64,000 bases of DNA. Origin: Lithospermum erythrorhizon. Taxonomy: Eukaryota > Streptophyta > Magnoliopsida > Boraginales > Boraginaceae. Shown here in pieces: positions 11,267-23,352 of the stretch. Within the stretch, counting starts at the first letter, position 1. Each line of letters starts with the position of its first letter. The DNA lies in NCBI GenBank assembly GCA_019722365.1, contig JADFUC010002171.1, positions 1 to 64,000 on the forward strand, in the 5' to 3' direction. The notes under the pieces were generated by a model. The model saw nothing but the letters and a program-made list of their open reading frames with translations, made no database searches and was not told where the DNA came from. Position numbers and translations under genes: made by a program.

Positions 11267-12183
11267 TGTTAGAATATGAGATGTCAATCTCGTGAATGCC
11301 CGTTGAACAATTTAGATTGATCAACCGATTTAAACATTCAAAACTATAAGTTCAATATATATTAATTGTTAGACAATTAATATTTAGGATTTATCGGTAT
11401 CGACATTAGGGGTTATGATGGCTTACTAGGGTCCGCTCATAATCTATATATTAAGATGATAATCGGTTAATATTATCTAATATATTGCTATTGTCGATCG
11501 TCCTAAGAGGTCACACAAACATTAATCCGAACTATTAATAAATAGTATTATAACTTTCCGGGTCTAAAGTGAAACATGAAGAAACATTCGGGATGAAAAA
11601 TCGAATCCCGGGAAATGGGAAGTCGGCTAGGGCGGTTTTGGGAATGGAGAATGTTCTAGAATATTTTTTTTGGAGATAGATAAGGATAGAGTTTTGGATG
11701 AGAATAAAAGAGAGTTTTATTCTCCTAAGAACTCTAAATTCGGTTAAGAATAGATGTGGAAGCGAGAATAAGGAGGAATATTTTTCTCCTTGAAACTCTT
11801 AAAGAAGAACTTTATGTCCTTGAAAGCTCTGTATATGTTTGCTATAAATAGAGAGCTACACCACTCGTAATTCATTGCTCGTGATTTTTGCTCGAAGTAA
11901 AATTCTCTCCTCTCCCTTTCTATTATTCTGCCCTTCCACCGGAAGATAATTACTCTCTTTCCACTTAATGTTGTTTAAACTTTACTCGTTCTAGTAAAAC
12001 ATACGGAGGATTCGGAGCAGTGCTAGTGTGGATACTCTTAGAGATACTCTACTTTGGGTATATGAGCTCGTAGTTTTCAGTATATATTATTCAAAAGATG
12101 ATTTATTATTTTGTATAATCCGTATCCCAGGATTCGTATCAGATTACTTTAGAACTAGTTGAATATGAATATAAAACAACAAC
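11267..12183 (+). repeat. 5' LTR of copia element B
   Basis: Starts TGTTAGAATATGAG and aligns block by block with the 3' LTR from 17805, with short indels. It carries a TATA-like box (ctataaata, 11842-11850) about 340 bp before its end. Upstream of the box is a cluster of short hairpins, such as gagaataaaa / ttttattctc at 11700-11724. Confidence 0.8.
11842..11850 (+). promoter_or_regulatory. TATA-like box in the 5' LTR of element B
   Basis: ctataaata, in the expected U3 position for a copia LTR. Downstream is a pyrimidine-rich stretch with attctctcctctcc (11902-11915). This would be the pol II promoter of the element when it was active. Confidence 0.5.
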
Positions 12184-13980
12184 GGTGGCATCGGGAACTC
12201 GAGGTTACGTGATTGCGATTAAGTAAAAGAATATGTGAGCATTTTTGTTGAATTCTGACTGATTTGCATGTTTAATTTGTGTTTAATGGTGTTTAGTTCC
12301 TACAGAAAGTTATGTTAGTGGATAAAATAAATATAATTAGTTGTTAGTATTTTCAAATTTATTAATGTAAATTCTAAAAATAATATTCCCGATTTTGAAA
12401 TTTTTTGAATTTTTCTATTTAATTTTATATCGAGATTATTAATTGAAATGAGTAAAAACCGTGATGCATTACAGATAAGTATCAGTTGAAAAAGGGCAGG
12501 CGTAAAATACTAGATGACTTGACGGGCATGCCTATCGGAAAAGTCACGAGTCGACTGCGTCAAATGAGTCGACTTCGTTCTTGAGGGTGAACTGGTTGAC
12601 ACGACCCGACCAGTCTCGATTGGCCGGTTGAGCAGGTCCTTTAGCCAATTGGATTGCCCTAATTCAATTAATTAATGGGTCAACTTCGTTTTGTGATACA
12701 TCAATTTCGGTGTTGATGGATTTTTGGCTAAATTGATTGATTGAAATCGATTAAATTGTATTAGTTTAATTTTTATTGAAAAATTATTTTAATAAATTTA
12801 TTTTAACCACATTAAAATTAGTTCTAATAAGATTATATTAAATTCAACTATTTATTGGAACTAATTGAAACAAATGGATTTAATTAATTAAATTTTAATC
12901 ATGATTAGGTTTTAATTATAATATTTTAAATTTGATTTAATTAATTTTGAGACCTGTGATTATTAGATAACTAGAGTTTCAAATTATAACATAATTTAGA
13001 AATTAATCAGACATGTGTAAAATAATATTTTTAGAAAATACTAGTTATTTTAATATAAGATATTAATTAGACATGTTATTAATATTAAATACTAATGACA
13101 TATTTGATATTAGATATTAATGACATATTTGATATTAGATATTAACAACACCTTATTAATATAAAATATCAAATAAACACGAGAGATAGATTACTAGTAA
13201 TTTTACACTTAGACAAATTAAATAGCTTATTTAAATGCTTGATGAATATTATTGACTTATCTTGATATGTGTGCCTCTTAAATGCTTACGTCCATGTATG
13301 TATGTTGAATGTAATATTGATTATTTATCATACATAATACAATTTGATATATTTGATGGATGTCATGTACTTTATGATATAATGTTATATTATATAGATA
13401 ATATGGCCTAGAGATATTAATATGCCTATGGTGTACCAAGTTTGTATTTATATATATGTAGTAAAAGTTGGGATACTTAATCGTAACTAATTATAATTAA
13501 TTATTCGATATTGATCTACCTTAGAGGATAGGTCAATAGAAAATGATTTATGATACTGAAATATAGATTATAAATATTTTCCACTAATATTTATATCATG
13601 ATTTTCAATATGTGTTATATTTTTCTTATGATTCGTGAGTATATACTTTTTGCTTGTTTGATTGATATAGCAGCGGGATCATAAGAGTCGATAAAATTAA
13701 CAAATCTGGCAATAAATAAGTTGTTAATGTGTACCAAAATGTAAAAAGTCGAAATGGGGATCACTTGTTTTGTGGACTGCTAGTATGGCGGGGCGTATCA
13801 TATACGGGATGTCATTCAGGTGGGAGAATACAGCTTTAGTTGCAGAACCAGGCACTGCGTTTTTCATTACGAATTTCGTTAAATTTTGCGTTTGGCCGGC
13901 AACGGTGATTTTCAATGTCAAGGCGTGAGCAGATTGACATAAGAGGTTACTAATATAGTCTAAGTTGAACTTTAGTAGCA
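12184..13980 (+). other. Leader region of element B
   Basis: A weak primer-binding-like match (tggcatcgggaac, 12186-12198) follows the LTR. After it come about 1.8 kb of AT-rich non-coding sequence and one more GC-rich patch (about 12500-12660). Within it, attagatattaatgacata-type units repeat near 13087-13145. No gag start can be fixed. A minus-strand ORF at 13724-13981 has no recognisable motif and is ignored. Confidence 0.45.
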
Positions 13981-16900
13981 TGAGTTATGATGGTCATAAT
14001 TATGTGATTGTACAACGATTGCATAGCTAAAGTCGGAATGTTGCGGTGTGCAGTCGGTTTATGTTATATGAGTTCTTGGTATACTTTGTATGTTTAGTGG
14101 GATTGTAAACACGAGTATGATTATTCTATTATCTGTTTATAGAATATTATATGAGATATAGATTAAGTTGTTCTTTATGTATTTTCCGATGTGAATGCAT
14201 TATTAGTCCTTTCCACTAGTATTTTCGATTCGACACGGAAAGATATATGCTAAATGACTTAGTGCTCGTTTACGGCGCATTAGTATATATCTTGAATAGT
14301 ATGCTCCAAAGGATTCCGATTTGTTTGGAGTGTGACTTCGATACGATGAGCATTTGATGCATTCCGTAGATGTCGGCGCCTTATCTTTGTCATCTATGGA
14401 GCATCATCTAAGGATAGAATCACAGTCGATTGATGCTCATATGATACTCCTTCGTGAAATTTTTTGGAAAAGGTTAAGGAAACAGCAGTATTTGCCTTTG
14501 CCCGTCAGCGTGAAGAATTTGGAGAGAATCACGTTAGGAGATAATGAGATTGATTGAGTTTCTCCGGCACTCTAGAATCCCAATCTCTTCGGAATTGAGC
14601 TTAAACATCATCATGATTACTTACTGACAAAGTATCCAATTTCTGTGGAGTCTGATGGATAAAAGCAGAAGGAAGCTTTGAACTGCTTAGGTGAGATGAT
14701 GTTAAGGACAGGAGAAATCCCCGAGCGTTTCACCCACGTAGTTTTGGTTTAAGCTGCCGAGGAAATGAGCAAAGAGAAGTGGAAGCGAGGTAGTGACAAG
14801 GATGGTTAAATTAACCACTTTGGTCATGGATAAAATCTACCAAAAATGACAATTCGGGTAATATCGGCTTTGAGAGGTATCGATAAATTATTATAAATAG
14901 TACTTCAACTTTACGATACATAGATGTATTGACATTTATGTAGTACTCGCATTTGAAATGTGCGGGACAATCGAGTCAGAAGATCATAGAGATGGAGTGG
15001 ACACATAAGGAATGCGTTAGCGTCCAACGGGATGACCCAGTTTATCATTTAGCTTAGAAAATATTTTTAACATATTGTCGAGTTGCCATGCTTTGATTAG
15101 AAATTCTATTATTATTTACATTTTGAACATAAATGATTTATGTTTTAAAAAGATTAATTCAAGTCAATTGACTATTAATCTACACATGAAAAATAATAAG
15201 CGATATTAAATTTTCATTTATGATTGGTTGGCCAACATAAATATCATAACGTGTATGCTTTCATAAGAATTCCAAGTAAAAAGGACTTAAAATCTAAAAT
15301 CTCTAGCATTATGAATTATAAAAGTATAATCACACAAATAAAAGATCATAAAGATGAATCTTTCGAATCATATATTCATAGTATATGATTAAATGTGAAT
15401 AATACTTAAATTCATTATTAAGCGATCAATAATTAAATTAATTTTTAGAAGCGAAATTATTTATTAAATCATAAATAAGATTTATGGGATCAATAAATAA
15501 ATATAAGCACTCTCACATTATTATTGGTACATTAGTAAAACATAAATATATATGTTTACTAATATACTATTGTATTTTAGAAATACAATGAGTACATTTG
15601 AATAGTTCAAATGGATGAGAGTTGGCTTAAACGAACATTTAAATATTCTTTAAAATGTTAAAGAAGTATGTTACTAGATGAACTAGATTCATCTAATAAT
15701 ATAATATTACATATTCTCTTGAGTTTAAATCAAACCACTAAGCATTATAGTCAGCCGTCCCAGCATCCCAGGCGTCACGTTAGATGTGATATGGGTGTTT
15801 CATAATTATCCAAATTTAAGATCTTATAAAACTTTCACAGAGTCAAGCGTTGACAAACTATAAGACTTGAACTTGAACTGTTAGTATCTGATAGTAACTC
15901 AATAAAGGTGATGTTTTAAAGGATATAACCAGACAACAATGATGATGATTCAAGATTTGTATGATCCGGAGATAGTTTAAATATTCCAAATACAGAATTG
16001 GATATTAACATAGTTAGTCCAAGATAACTAGTTGTCAAGGAATGAATAACTATCATAGCACAAATGATTAATTGAATGGAAATATCCATGTTTACAGTAT
16101 TCGACTGATAAATAGAATTTGTCAAATCGAAAGAGTGATTAACTGTACTTAAGAAATTCTTATTAATCATAAATATTTTAGATCATCCGGATCTACAATA
16201 GTTGACATATGCATAAATTAATGAATAGTTCAAATAGTTTGAATTCATTAATGGAAACTATAATGTTCTTGTATAGACAAGAAGGTCAGTGGGAGTTGTA
16301 TAACATATGCATTTTAGTATGTGAAATACATACTAATGATAGAGAATAACACAACTATACAGAATTAGATTATGTATGAGCTTCTCTACAAAATATCAAG
16401 GGATGGCTCGAATCTTTCTAGAATTCATAGAGATCGATTACTATTTCTGACAAGTTGAGTTATGCCACTGCTACATATAAAGGCGTCACTTAGGATCAAT
16501 TGAATCTCTTTAAAGAATGCTTTCAAAAGATATGACTTTGTCCCTTCATAAGTTGTATAGATGGAAAGAAAAAAGAAATGAAAAGGGTTCTATTTATAAC
16601 CGCAATAAAATGATACGAGCAGAAAGCAGAAATCTGATTACAACTTTGGTGTGAATAAAACAAGCCGGATTATAAATTTAATGAGTAATCTTAAAAAGTT
16701 GCCTAATTTGATATCTCTAGTAGCTTACTGAACCTAGAGAATCAAGATCTCATTATTGATCCGAGTATGTACTGAATGATGTGGCTTTTATTTGATAGTT
16801 GAAAATAGAAGTGTATATGTACATAAAGTTGAGAACAAGAACAACGATCAGCCCAGATGTCAGTAATCAACCCACACAGTGGTATAGGCGTCTTTAAGAA

Positions 16901-17804
16901 GAAGTAATGGTCTTAGTTCTTTGCTAAGTGGTGCAATTTGAGTGGGACTGATCCTTCGTCAAAATGTCATATCTGATCATTTAAGTAATGATGTTTTTGA
17001 GTCTGAGACTTCCAAGATTCAAACCCAGCATCGTTGTTCTAAACAATGATGAGTATATAAAAATATACACGCCGTTTACTCTGAAGTAACAAATCTTGTT
17101 GATTCTCTTTGTAATCTAATGTGCAGGAAAGGTCTTTGGATACATGATCGAACAAAACTATCTAACGAGCCATGAAAAAGCAACCGGTTGCCCTCGTCAT
17201 TAGTCAGTGTTCATTAGGCAGATCAAGCATGAAGCATTGGTATGTGCTTGATTGTGTTGATCATTTTCTTGGATCGAGAGTATGGATATTCTAATAAATC
17301 ACGTGAGTTTCTGAAGCTTTGAAATAGTTTGGAACGTGATGCTTGAACTATAAATCGGCGTGAGCACTTAAAAGATAGAATATATGTGTCCCGAAGATTC
17401 TCCTTGAATCTTATGTTGAATTTGGTCTTGAGCTGAGTGATAGGATTTCATAGGTACTGGAATGGTATGCTGAGCATCAAGCGTCTACGTGACGGGGAGA
17501 ATCATAGCGGCGAGTGTTGAGTATACCGCGAGTATACTAGGAAACACAGGTGCGATACGGGATCGGCCTAGCTGATATTTTGGTAGATTTAAGGATCGTG
17601 AGGTGTGGTGATTAAGTGCGCACGGTATGAAATTTGGATATCCATTAACTTGTCCATTAACTTGAACAATTGCCGGGCGTAGAGTTTGGTGACACGTATC
17701 TTACTTAGCTTTAGTCACGGAAATCATGCTCAGAAAGGAATCGTTGATGAGGTATAAGTAAACTTAGTTTGATACTATATAAATAGATCGAGGGCAAGTG
17801 GGAG
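13981..17804 (+). pseudogene. Decayed internal region of copia element B
   Basis: A short open piece at 14354-14557 (with AHMILLREIFWKRL) is reminiscent of copia gag, where a helix-rich stretch precedes the conserved RxxxLxxx segment, but the match is weak. No RT (YVDD), integrase or protease motif could be read with confidence between 14560 and 17800. It is best described as the remains of gag-pol recognised mainly by position between two matching LTRs. Confidence 0.45.
17793..17804 (+). promoter_or_regulatory. Polypurine tract of element B
   Basis: ggcaagtgggag directly before the TGTT start of the 3' LTR. This is the plus-strand priming site of LTR retrotransposons, and it fixes element orientation as +. 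Confidence 0.75.
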
Positions 17805-18510
17805 TGTTGAGAAATATGAGATAATCGATCTCGTAAAATGCCAGTGAACAATTTAGATTGATCAACAGATTAAACATTGAAACTATATGTTCAATATATA
17901 TTAATATTTAGACAATTAATTTTTAGACTATGGTCCGTTAAATAATCTATATATTAAGATGATAATTGATTAATATTATCTAATATATTGTCATTGTCGA
18001 TCCGTCCTAAGAGCTCACACATAAACAGTAATCTGAACTATTAATAAATAGTATTATAACTTCTCGGGTCTAAAGTGAAACATGAAGAAAGCATTCGGGA
18101 CGAAAAATCGAATAACGAGGAAATGGGAAGTGGTAGAGGCGGTTTGGGAGTGAAATGTTCTAGAATATTCTTTTTGGAGATAGATAAGGATAGAGTTTTG
18201 GATGAGAATAAAAGAGAGTTTTATTCTCCTAAGAACTCTCATTCGGTTGGAGATAGATGTGGAGGAGAATAAGGAGGAGATATTTTCTCCTTGAAACTCT
18301 TAAAGAAGAGATTTTATCTCTTTGAAACTCTTATGTTTACTTTATGCATGAGAGCTACTCACTGCATATTCATTGCTCGTGATTTTTGCTCAAGAAGTAA
18401 ATTCTCTCCTCTCCATACTACATTATTCTCGCATTGACTCCCTTGGGAAAGAGAATTATTTTCTCTTCCCCAACTTATTATTTCGTTTTAAACTTTAATG
18501 TTCTAGTAAA
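17805..18510 (+). repeat. 3' LTR of element B, left part
   Basis: Collinear with 11267-12000 up to ttctagtaaa (18501-18510). There the LTR is interrupted by element H, and it resumes at acatacgg (25811). The hairpin cluster is kept (18204-18228, 18307-18321). Confidence 0.85.
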
Positions 18511-18513
18511 GAA

Positions 18514-18563
18514 GCGTAACGACCAGCATAAATTAAATACGCCCTCGAGGTTTAGTCGTCACA
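18514..18563 (+). repeat. Collapsed 5' LTR of element H, about 50 bp
   Basis: The first about 25 bases (gtaacgaccagcataaatta) resemble the start of H's 3' LTR (tgaaaaccggtagcatttcg at 23353, then ttaattaataaatta). The last bases, tagtcgtcaca, are a typical LTR end directly before the primer-binding site. The roughly 2.4 kb in between is missing, which suggests an internal deletion that kept both termini. Confidence 0.55.
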
Positions 18564-18567
18564 ATTA

Positions 18568-18579
18568 TAGTATCAAAGC
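18568..18579 (+). promoter_or_regulatory. Primer-binding site, initiator Met tRNA type
   Basis: tagtatcaaagc matches the plant initiator-methionine tRNA primer-binding sequence TGGTATCAGAGC at 9 of 12 positions, in the expected place a few bases after the LTR end. The continuation (ctaggttt) is also usual for this lineage. Confidence 0.7.
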
Positions 18580-18699
18580 CTAGGTTTCCGTTTTAAGCGG
18601 GTTACGTGGTGTGTGTACTCGTCTAAAATTTTTGTAAAATTTTTTTTTTTTTTTGTGTCGTGAGTCTTTTTATGACTCTAAATTATTACTTCTTTCCAT

Positions 18700-19760
18700 G
18701 GTAAATAGGGGATGCCACACAGAGAGTTGAGTTGCGGATCGAGATCGTTGACCGTCGGTAGAGGGAGTGATGCTAGAAGAGGCGGAGGTAGACTGAGAGC
18801 GAGACATTAGAGGCGGAGGCTTCTGGGTGGAGGTAGAGGGAAGGGGCGGTGAGTGAGGACCAGTGTGGACGAGCCGGGTCATTTGAGAGGAAGGAATGCC
18901 GATTCAGGAGGAGTCGGGCGTGAGAGTTTTGGAGAGGCTGTGGGAGGTCGGACAGTACTAGGCAGTTTCTAAAGAAGGGACAGCACGAGTTTCGTAGTGC
19001 CATGACACGAGTTGCGATCGGAATTCTTGGGCATTAGAGAATAAGTTTGTACGATAGGTTTGGGAGATGAGTTGAAGGTGAAGTTTGCGGTGTACCGGTT
19101 AATAGGGAGGAGCTAGAGTTGGTGGAACCCTTGTCCACAAAAATTGGTCAGCTAGGGGGTGAAATGCCGATCACTTGGGTTAGATTGAGGACCTCTTTGG
19201 CGAAATTTACATTTGGAGACTTCGTATATGCAGCGATGGAGAGGAGTTGGTTCGAGATCTGACGAGGGGAAGAAACGATTGATGGGTATGAGGAGAGGTT
19301 CAACTGACACGTGCCGTTTGATTCAGTGTACCCGCGGTATAGAGGATTGCGGAGCTTTCGTCGAAATTTGAGATTACAGTCGGGAGAGATTGTCGCACAT
19401 TCCCTTCGCGATTTTTCGCGATTGAATGCGGCGTTGCGAGGTGGAAGGTACATAGTAGAGAATCAGGAGGTGAAAGAGGAGGTCTGATGTGGCGGAGGCT
19501 ACGGAGGCGTAAACGAGGGGATTTCGGAGGAACTTTCGGCAACACCGCCCGGAGACGGGCAAATTCGTGCAAGTCTGTTCGACCCAGTTTTCGGGAAGCT
19601 TTACCGGCGTCTCGTGTACTCCCGAATGAGTGGTTTTTCACGGTGGTATTCGGGTATTCCGACGGATGTGCATGTTTAGTGTTGTCGGTGTGGGCGAATG
19701 GGCCTGAGGCGGGGGGTAATGGCCCCAGAGGTGCGTGTTTTCCGATAATCGGCAGTAGGG
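18700..19760 (+). pseudogene. Gypsy gag of element H, frameshifted
   Basis: Gag forms the particle that packages the element RNA. The capsid-like core is readable as DELKVKFAVYRLIG (19066-19107), followed by a degraded WWN. After a shift comes PITWVRLRTSLAKFTFGDF (about 19165-19222), matching the family's ITWxxFxxxF block. GEETIDGYEERFN (about 19267-19305) matches the xxVxEYexxF block. A zinc-knuckle remnant lies near 19665-19725 (CCRCGRMG in one frame). A 298-residue minus-strand ORF across this region is an antisense shadow. Confidence 0.75.
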
Positions 19761-19939
19761 GGCATTTGTAATGTATGTCCTTAGCATGTGGAGTGCAGTG
19801 GAGGCGGCCACTTCCGTTTCGACATAGTTTGGGAGAGGTGGATCTCGGAAGCGGTCGAGGTGGGCCCGGTTTGGAGGACGGCAGTCGGGGATCGAGGATT
19901 TGGTGGTAGATCGACGAGTGTAGCCGGTGTGTGTAATTA

Positions 19940-20170
19940 GGTTGGCACGGGCGAGAGGAGACTGGCGTTAATGCAGTCACGCAGCAGGAGGCACGGGATA
20001 TTCGAGAATGGTGGCCAGTACCACTATATTCCCCGTAGTCTTGATCTTTCATGTGTGTTTGATTAAGACAGCGCTCTTTTATATCCACAGAATTTTTGCT
20101 AAAGGCTATCTTTGAGTTATGAACATCTGAAGTACTGATAATAATGACACGGTGGGGAAGTCGGTTAAGG
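19940..20170 (+). pseudogene. Gypsy protease remnant of element H
   Basis: Position between gag and RT, and a stretch that reads LALMQSRSRRHG before a hydrophobic run (IFPVVLIFHVCLI, about 20022-20060), fit the retropepsin region of this lineage. The expected catalytic D[TS]GA motif is not intact. Call rests mostly on order. Confidence 0.5.
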
Positions 20171-20620
20171 TAATTGAGGTTTAAGTAATTGTCCATAAGT
20201 GTTGATAATCGTGTATTAAGTAGTTGTTCACTTTGAGTTAGTGGATTTTGGCTTGATCTTGGGAATGGGTAGTTGGGGAAACACCGTCTTGTAATAAATT
20301 GTTACCGTAAGGAGATTGTGTTCTTAGCGGTGACTTTGAATTACGAGTTGTTGGAGATGAAGGAGAGTTTATCGTCTTGTGTGATCTCGGTGTTCTGAGC
20401 TCGTAAGTTGTTGAACAAAGGGATGTATCGGCGTATTTGGAGTTGCGTAGGACTTGAGGAAAGATGAGCCCTAAGCTTGAAAATGTCGGGATTGTGAGAG
20501 GTCGAGATGTGTTTCCAAAGGATTAGCGGACTACTCGAGCGGAGAGATTGAATTTCGATCAGTGGTACGGGAGGCGCTCGATATCTATGGCGCCGTGCGA
20601 GGAATGGCTCGGCCCGAGTT
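20170..20620 (+). pseudogene. Protease-RT linker region of element H
   Basis: Between the protease remnant and RT. One frame gives short stretches such as NCYELLEMKESLSS-like residues around 20340-20380, but nothing is conserved enough to name. It is taken as degraded polyprotein because known elements have coding sequence here. Confidence 0.4.
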
Positions 20621-21250
20621 GAAAAGAGTTGAACACGCAGTTGCGGGAGTTTTTGGAAAAGGGGTTTATAAAGGCAGGAGTTATTCTCCGTATGGTGCTC
20701 TGTGTATTGTTCGTCAAGAAGCGGGGATGGAGCGATGAGGCTGTATTGATTGCAGAGCAGTTGAAGAAGTGACTATTAAGAACCGGTACCGGTGCCTAGG
20801 ATTGATGACCTTTTTTGACCTTGGTGAGGGGATGCGAGAATCTTTTCAAAAATTGATTTGAAAGTGCATATCACCAATTGAGAATTAAGGAAGATGATAT
20901 ATCAAAATCGGCGTTTGAGCAAGGTCACCGGGCACTATGAGTTTTGGTGATGTCGTTTGGGTTGACTAATGCACCCATTTCATGGACTTGATGAGATCGG
21001 CGTTTTTCGGGATTCTTGGATAAGTTCGTGGTTGTATTTATTGATGACATCTTAATCACATTCTAAAAATGAGTTGGAGCATGTGACATTTGAGAAAGTA
21101 TTGGAAATCTTCTGGATAAATCGGGTTATGCATAAAATTTTGAAGTCTGAATTTTGGTTGGAGGAATTTACAATTCTTGGGTCATGTTATCTTGGGCGAA
21201 GGTGTGGGTGTAGACCCCCAGGTGGAAGCGGTGATGAATTGGGACGACTG
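20620..21250 (+). pseudogene. Gypsy reverse transcriptase of element H
   Basis: RT copies element RNA into cDNA. Readable pieces in order are YGA and LFVKKRGW (about 20690-20730), NRYRCLGLMT (about 20782-20811), KIDLKV near 20852-20870, and QLRIKEDDI (about 20878-20905). After these come MSFGLTNAP (about 20950-20976) and the catalytic box VVFIDDILIT (21031-21060), whose two D residues are kept. Motif order and spacing match plant gypsy RT. Frameshifts lie between most of these pieces. Confidence 0.9.
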
Positions 21251-21800
21251 CGAGTGTGACGGAGGTGAAGTTCTTTTGGTTTTTAGTGGATATTACAGAG
21301 AAGATTCTTACAAGACTTTTTAGTTGATCATTTGCTCCGATGACCAAAGTGACGAGGATAGGTGTACCATTTGTTTGGGCGAAGAGTGTGATGCTTGTTT
21401 TGATGGTGAGAGGAGATTGACTCTGACGCGGTGTTGTATTCTGGAGTCGAGGGAGCGAGGGGTATGTGGTGTGCGATGCTTAGCATCGGGGTTAGGTTGT
21501 GTATTGATGCGAGAATGGGAAGGTAATTACATATGCTTCTCGACAATTGAAGAATCATGGAGAAAATTATCCCTACCCATGACTTGGAGTTAACCCCGCA
21601 ATTTTTTTGCTTTGAAAATTTGGAGACCTTCTTGTATGGGGTTAAATGCCAAATATTCACAGAACCTTTGAGAGTTTGAAGTACATCACCGCCGGAGGAG
21701 CTAAATTTGAGAACGAGCTGACGGTGGACAAAGTTTACGAGTGACTACGATCTAACGATTGAATATCATCAGGAAAGCAAATGTAGTGGGCGGAGCACTT
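21250..21800 (+). pseudogene. Gypsy RNase H of element H
   Basis: After RT, the frame at 21324-21593 includes GEECDACFDGERRLTLT and LGCVLMREWEG. These correspond to the family's WxxxCxxxFxxLKxxLT and GLGCVLMQxG blocks. A degraded KANVVGGALKPKR (about 21777-21816) marks the end of RNase H, as in the first gypsy copy. Stops and shifts break it. Confidence 0.8.
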
Positions 21801-22079
21801 AAGCCGAAAAGGGGAAGTTGAAGGAGCCAAAAGAGAGTTGGAAGCGGATTGGGGTAGACTTGGAGGTTGGAGTAATGGATGGGTGGCCTATTTGAAGGTG
21901 AGACCCCGGTGTTGTTAGATAAAATAGGATAGATCTGAGGAAGAGAAAGTGCGAGGCTTTGGTCGAGCGAAAAGGGAGGTAGATGCGGAGTTCACGATTG
22001 AGCGATGACTTGTCTGCGTTTAGGAAGCGGTGGTTGTGCGCTTTGCCGACCTAAAAGGGAGATCTTGGATGAGGCTGTG

Positions 22080-22900
22080 ATACTTCATATAATATGCATC
22101 AGAGATACGAATGTACGAAATTTAAGGGAGAACTATTGGTGGCGAATGAAGAAAGAAATTACAGTTTAAATGAAGTGTTTGATTTGTCAATTGGGTGACT
22201 ATAAAACCATCCATGAGTTCTTCCATGGCCCGATACCGATACGAATAGACGTGGGAGAAGGTCTGCATGGACTTTGTCTTTAGGCTTCCAGCTTCGATAA
22301 GAAAATGATGGGATTTGGGTAATTATGGATAGACTATCTAAGACCGCTCATTTTCTACCTATTAAAGCTGACGATGGACCGGAGAAGTTGGCGAAGATAT
22401 GCATAGACAGTGGTGAGGAAGCTACGTGGGGTGCGGTATTGTTTCGGATAGGGATCTGAGAGTTCGATTCGAGGTTTTTGGGGAGGTTTCCGGGGAGGCG
22501 TTGGGGCGAAGGTCCATTTAGTCTTGCGTTCATCTCAGCAGACGGATTATCAGAAAACGATTCGGGCGTTGGAGGGCGTCTTGCTTGGAAAACTTGTGTG
22601 TTGAGTTTCGGGTAGTTGGGATGAGTTGCCAAAAATGAGTTGTTTTATAATAACGGTTCCGAGCTAGCGTTGGAATGGCAGGATTTGAAGCTTTGTATGA
22701 GTCGGAGGTGTATGATTCGGGTATATGTTAGAATAGGGTGTATGACTTTCCGATATGTTGGTGGAGAGTTAGATAAGAGATTAAAAGTGATACAACTGAC
22801 ATTTGAGGGCAACGATGAAACGAAATACTGACGTCGGCCCGAGTGGATTTGTCGTTGGGGTGGGTGATCGAGTATTTTGAAGATATCCCGTGGAAGGGTG
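22080..22900 (+). pseudogene. Gypsy integrase of element H
   Basis: The H2C2 region includes NYWWRMKKEI and CLICQLGD-like pieces (about 22130-22200). The core has MDFVFRLPAS (22269-22298), containing the first catalytic D, then DGIWVIMDRLSKTAHFLPIK (about 22309-22368). The second catalytic D is in IVSDRDLRVRF (22438-22470). The FHPQTDGQSE-type block is recognisable but shifted (about 22526-22570). Order and motifs match the first gypsy copy at 880-1700. Confidence 0.85.
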
Positions 22901-23340
22901 TAATGAGGTTGAGGAGAAGGAAGTTGAGTCCCGGTATATTGGACGTTGAAATCTTGTGAGTGGAGGCAGTGGCTTACCGTTTGAGTGCTTTAGAAAGAAT
23001 TGGAGGATTCATGATGTGTTCCATGTGTCTTGCTTGAGAATGCGTGCCCGGATAGTGCATATCTTGGAGTTTCGACAGGATGGCTTGGGTGTGAATTTGA
23101 CCTATGAGGAAGGACCGGTGAGGATCTTGGATCAGAAAGAAAGGTGTCGAACAAAGAAGTGAAATTGGTAAAAGTTTTGTGGAGGAACCACCGGTAGAGG
23201 AAGCACGTGGGGCCCAGCGGGAGGATATGAGGAACCGTTACTCGCGGCTTTTTAGATCGAGTTAGTGATCTTGGTTGTTTGATTTTTTACCTTTCGTAGC
23301 TTTTGAGTTGAGAATTTCGAGGGCCCAGAAATTTTTGTTA
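22900..23340 (+). pseudogene. Integrase C-terminus and polyprotein end of element H
   Basis: Pieces include RRKLSPGILDVEIL (about 22915-22950), then FRKNWRIHDVFHVSCLRMRA (about 22991-23050) and LTYEEGPVRILDQKE (about 23096-23140). VKVLWRNHR (about 23171-23198) belongs to the chromodomain-like tail. The equivalent part of the first copy is at 1825-2185. Afterwards gaatttcgag (23310-23319) and the purine tract ggtgggtagaga (23341-23352) precede the LTR. Confidence 0.8.
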
Positions 23341-23352
23341 GGTGGGTAGAGA

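Noticed and set aside
19300..20196. 298-residue open frame on the minus strand
   Set aside because: It is antisense to the recognisable gag and protease of element H, has no known motif, and is long only because that strand has few stops in GC-richer sequence.
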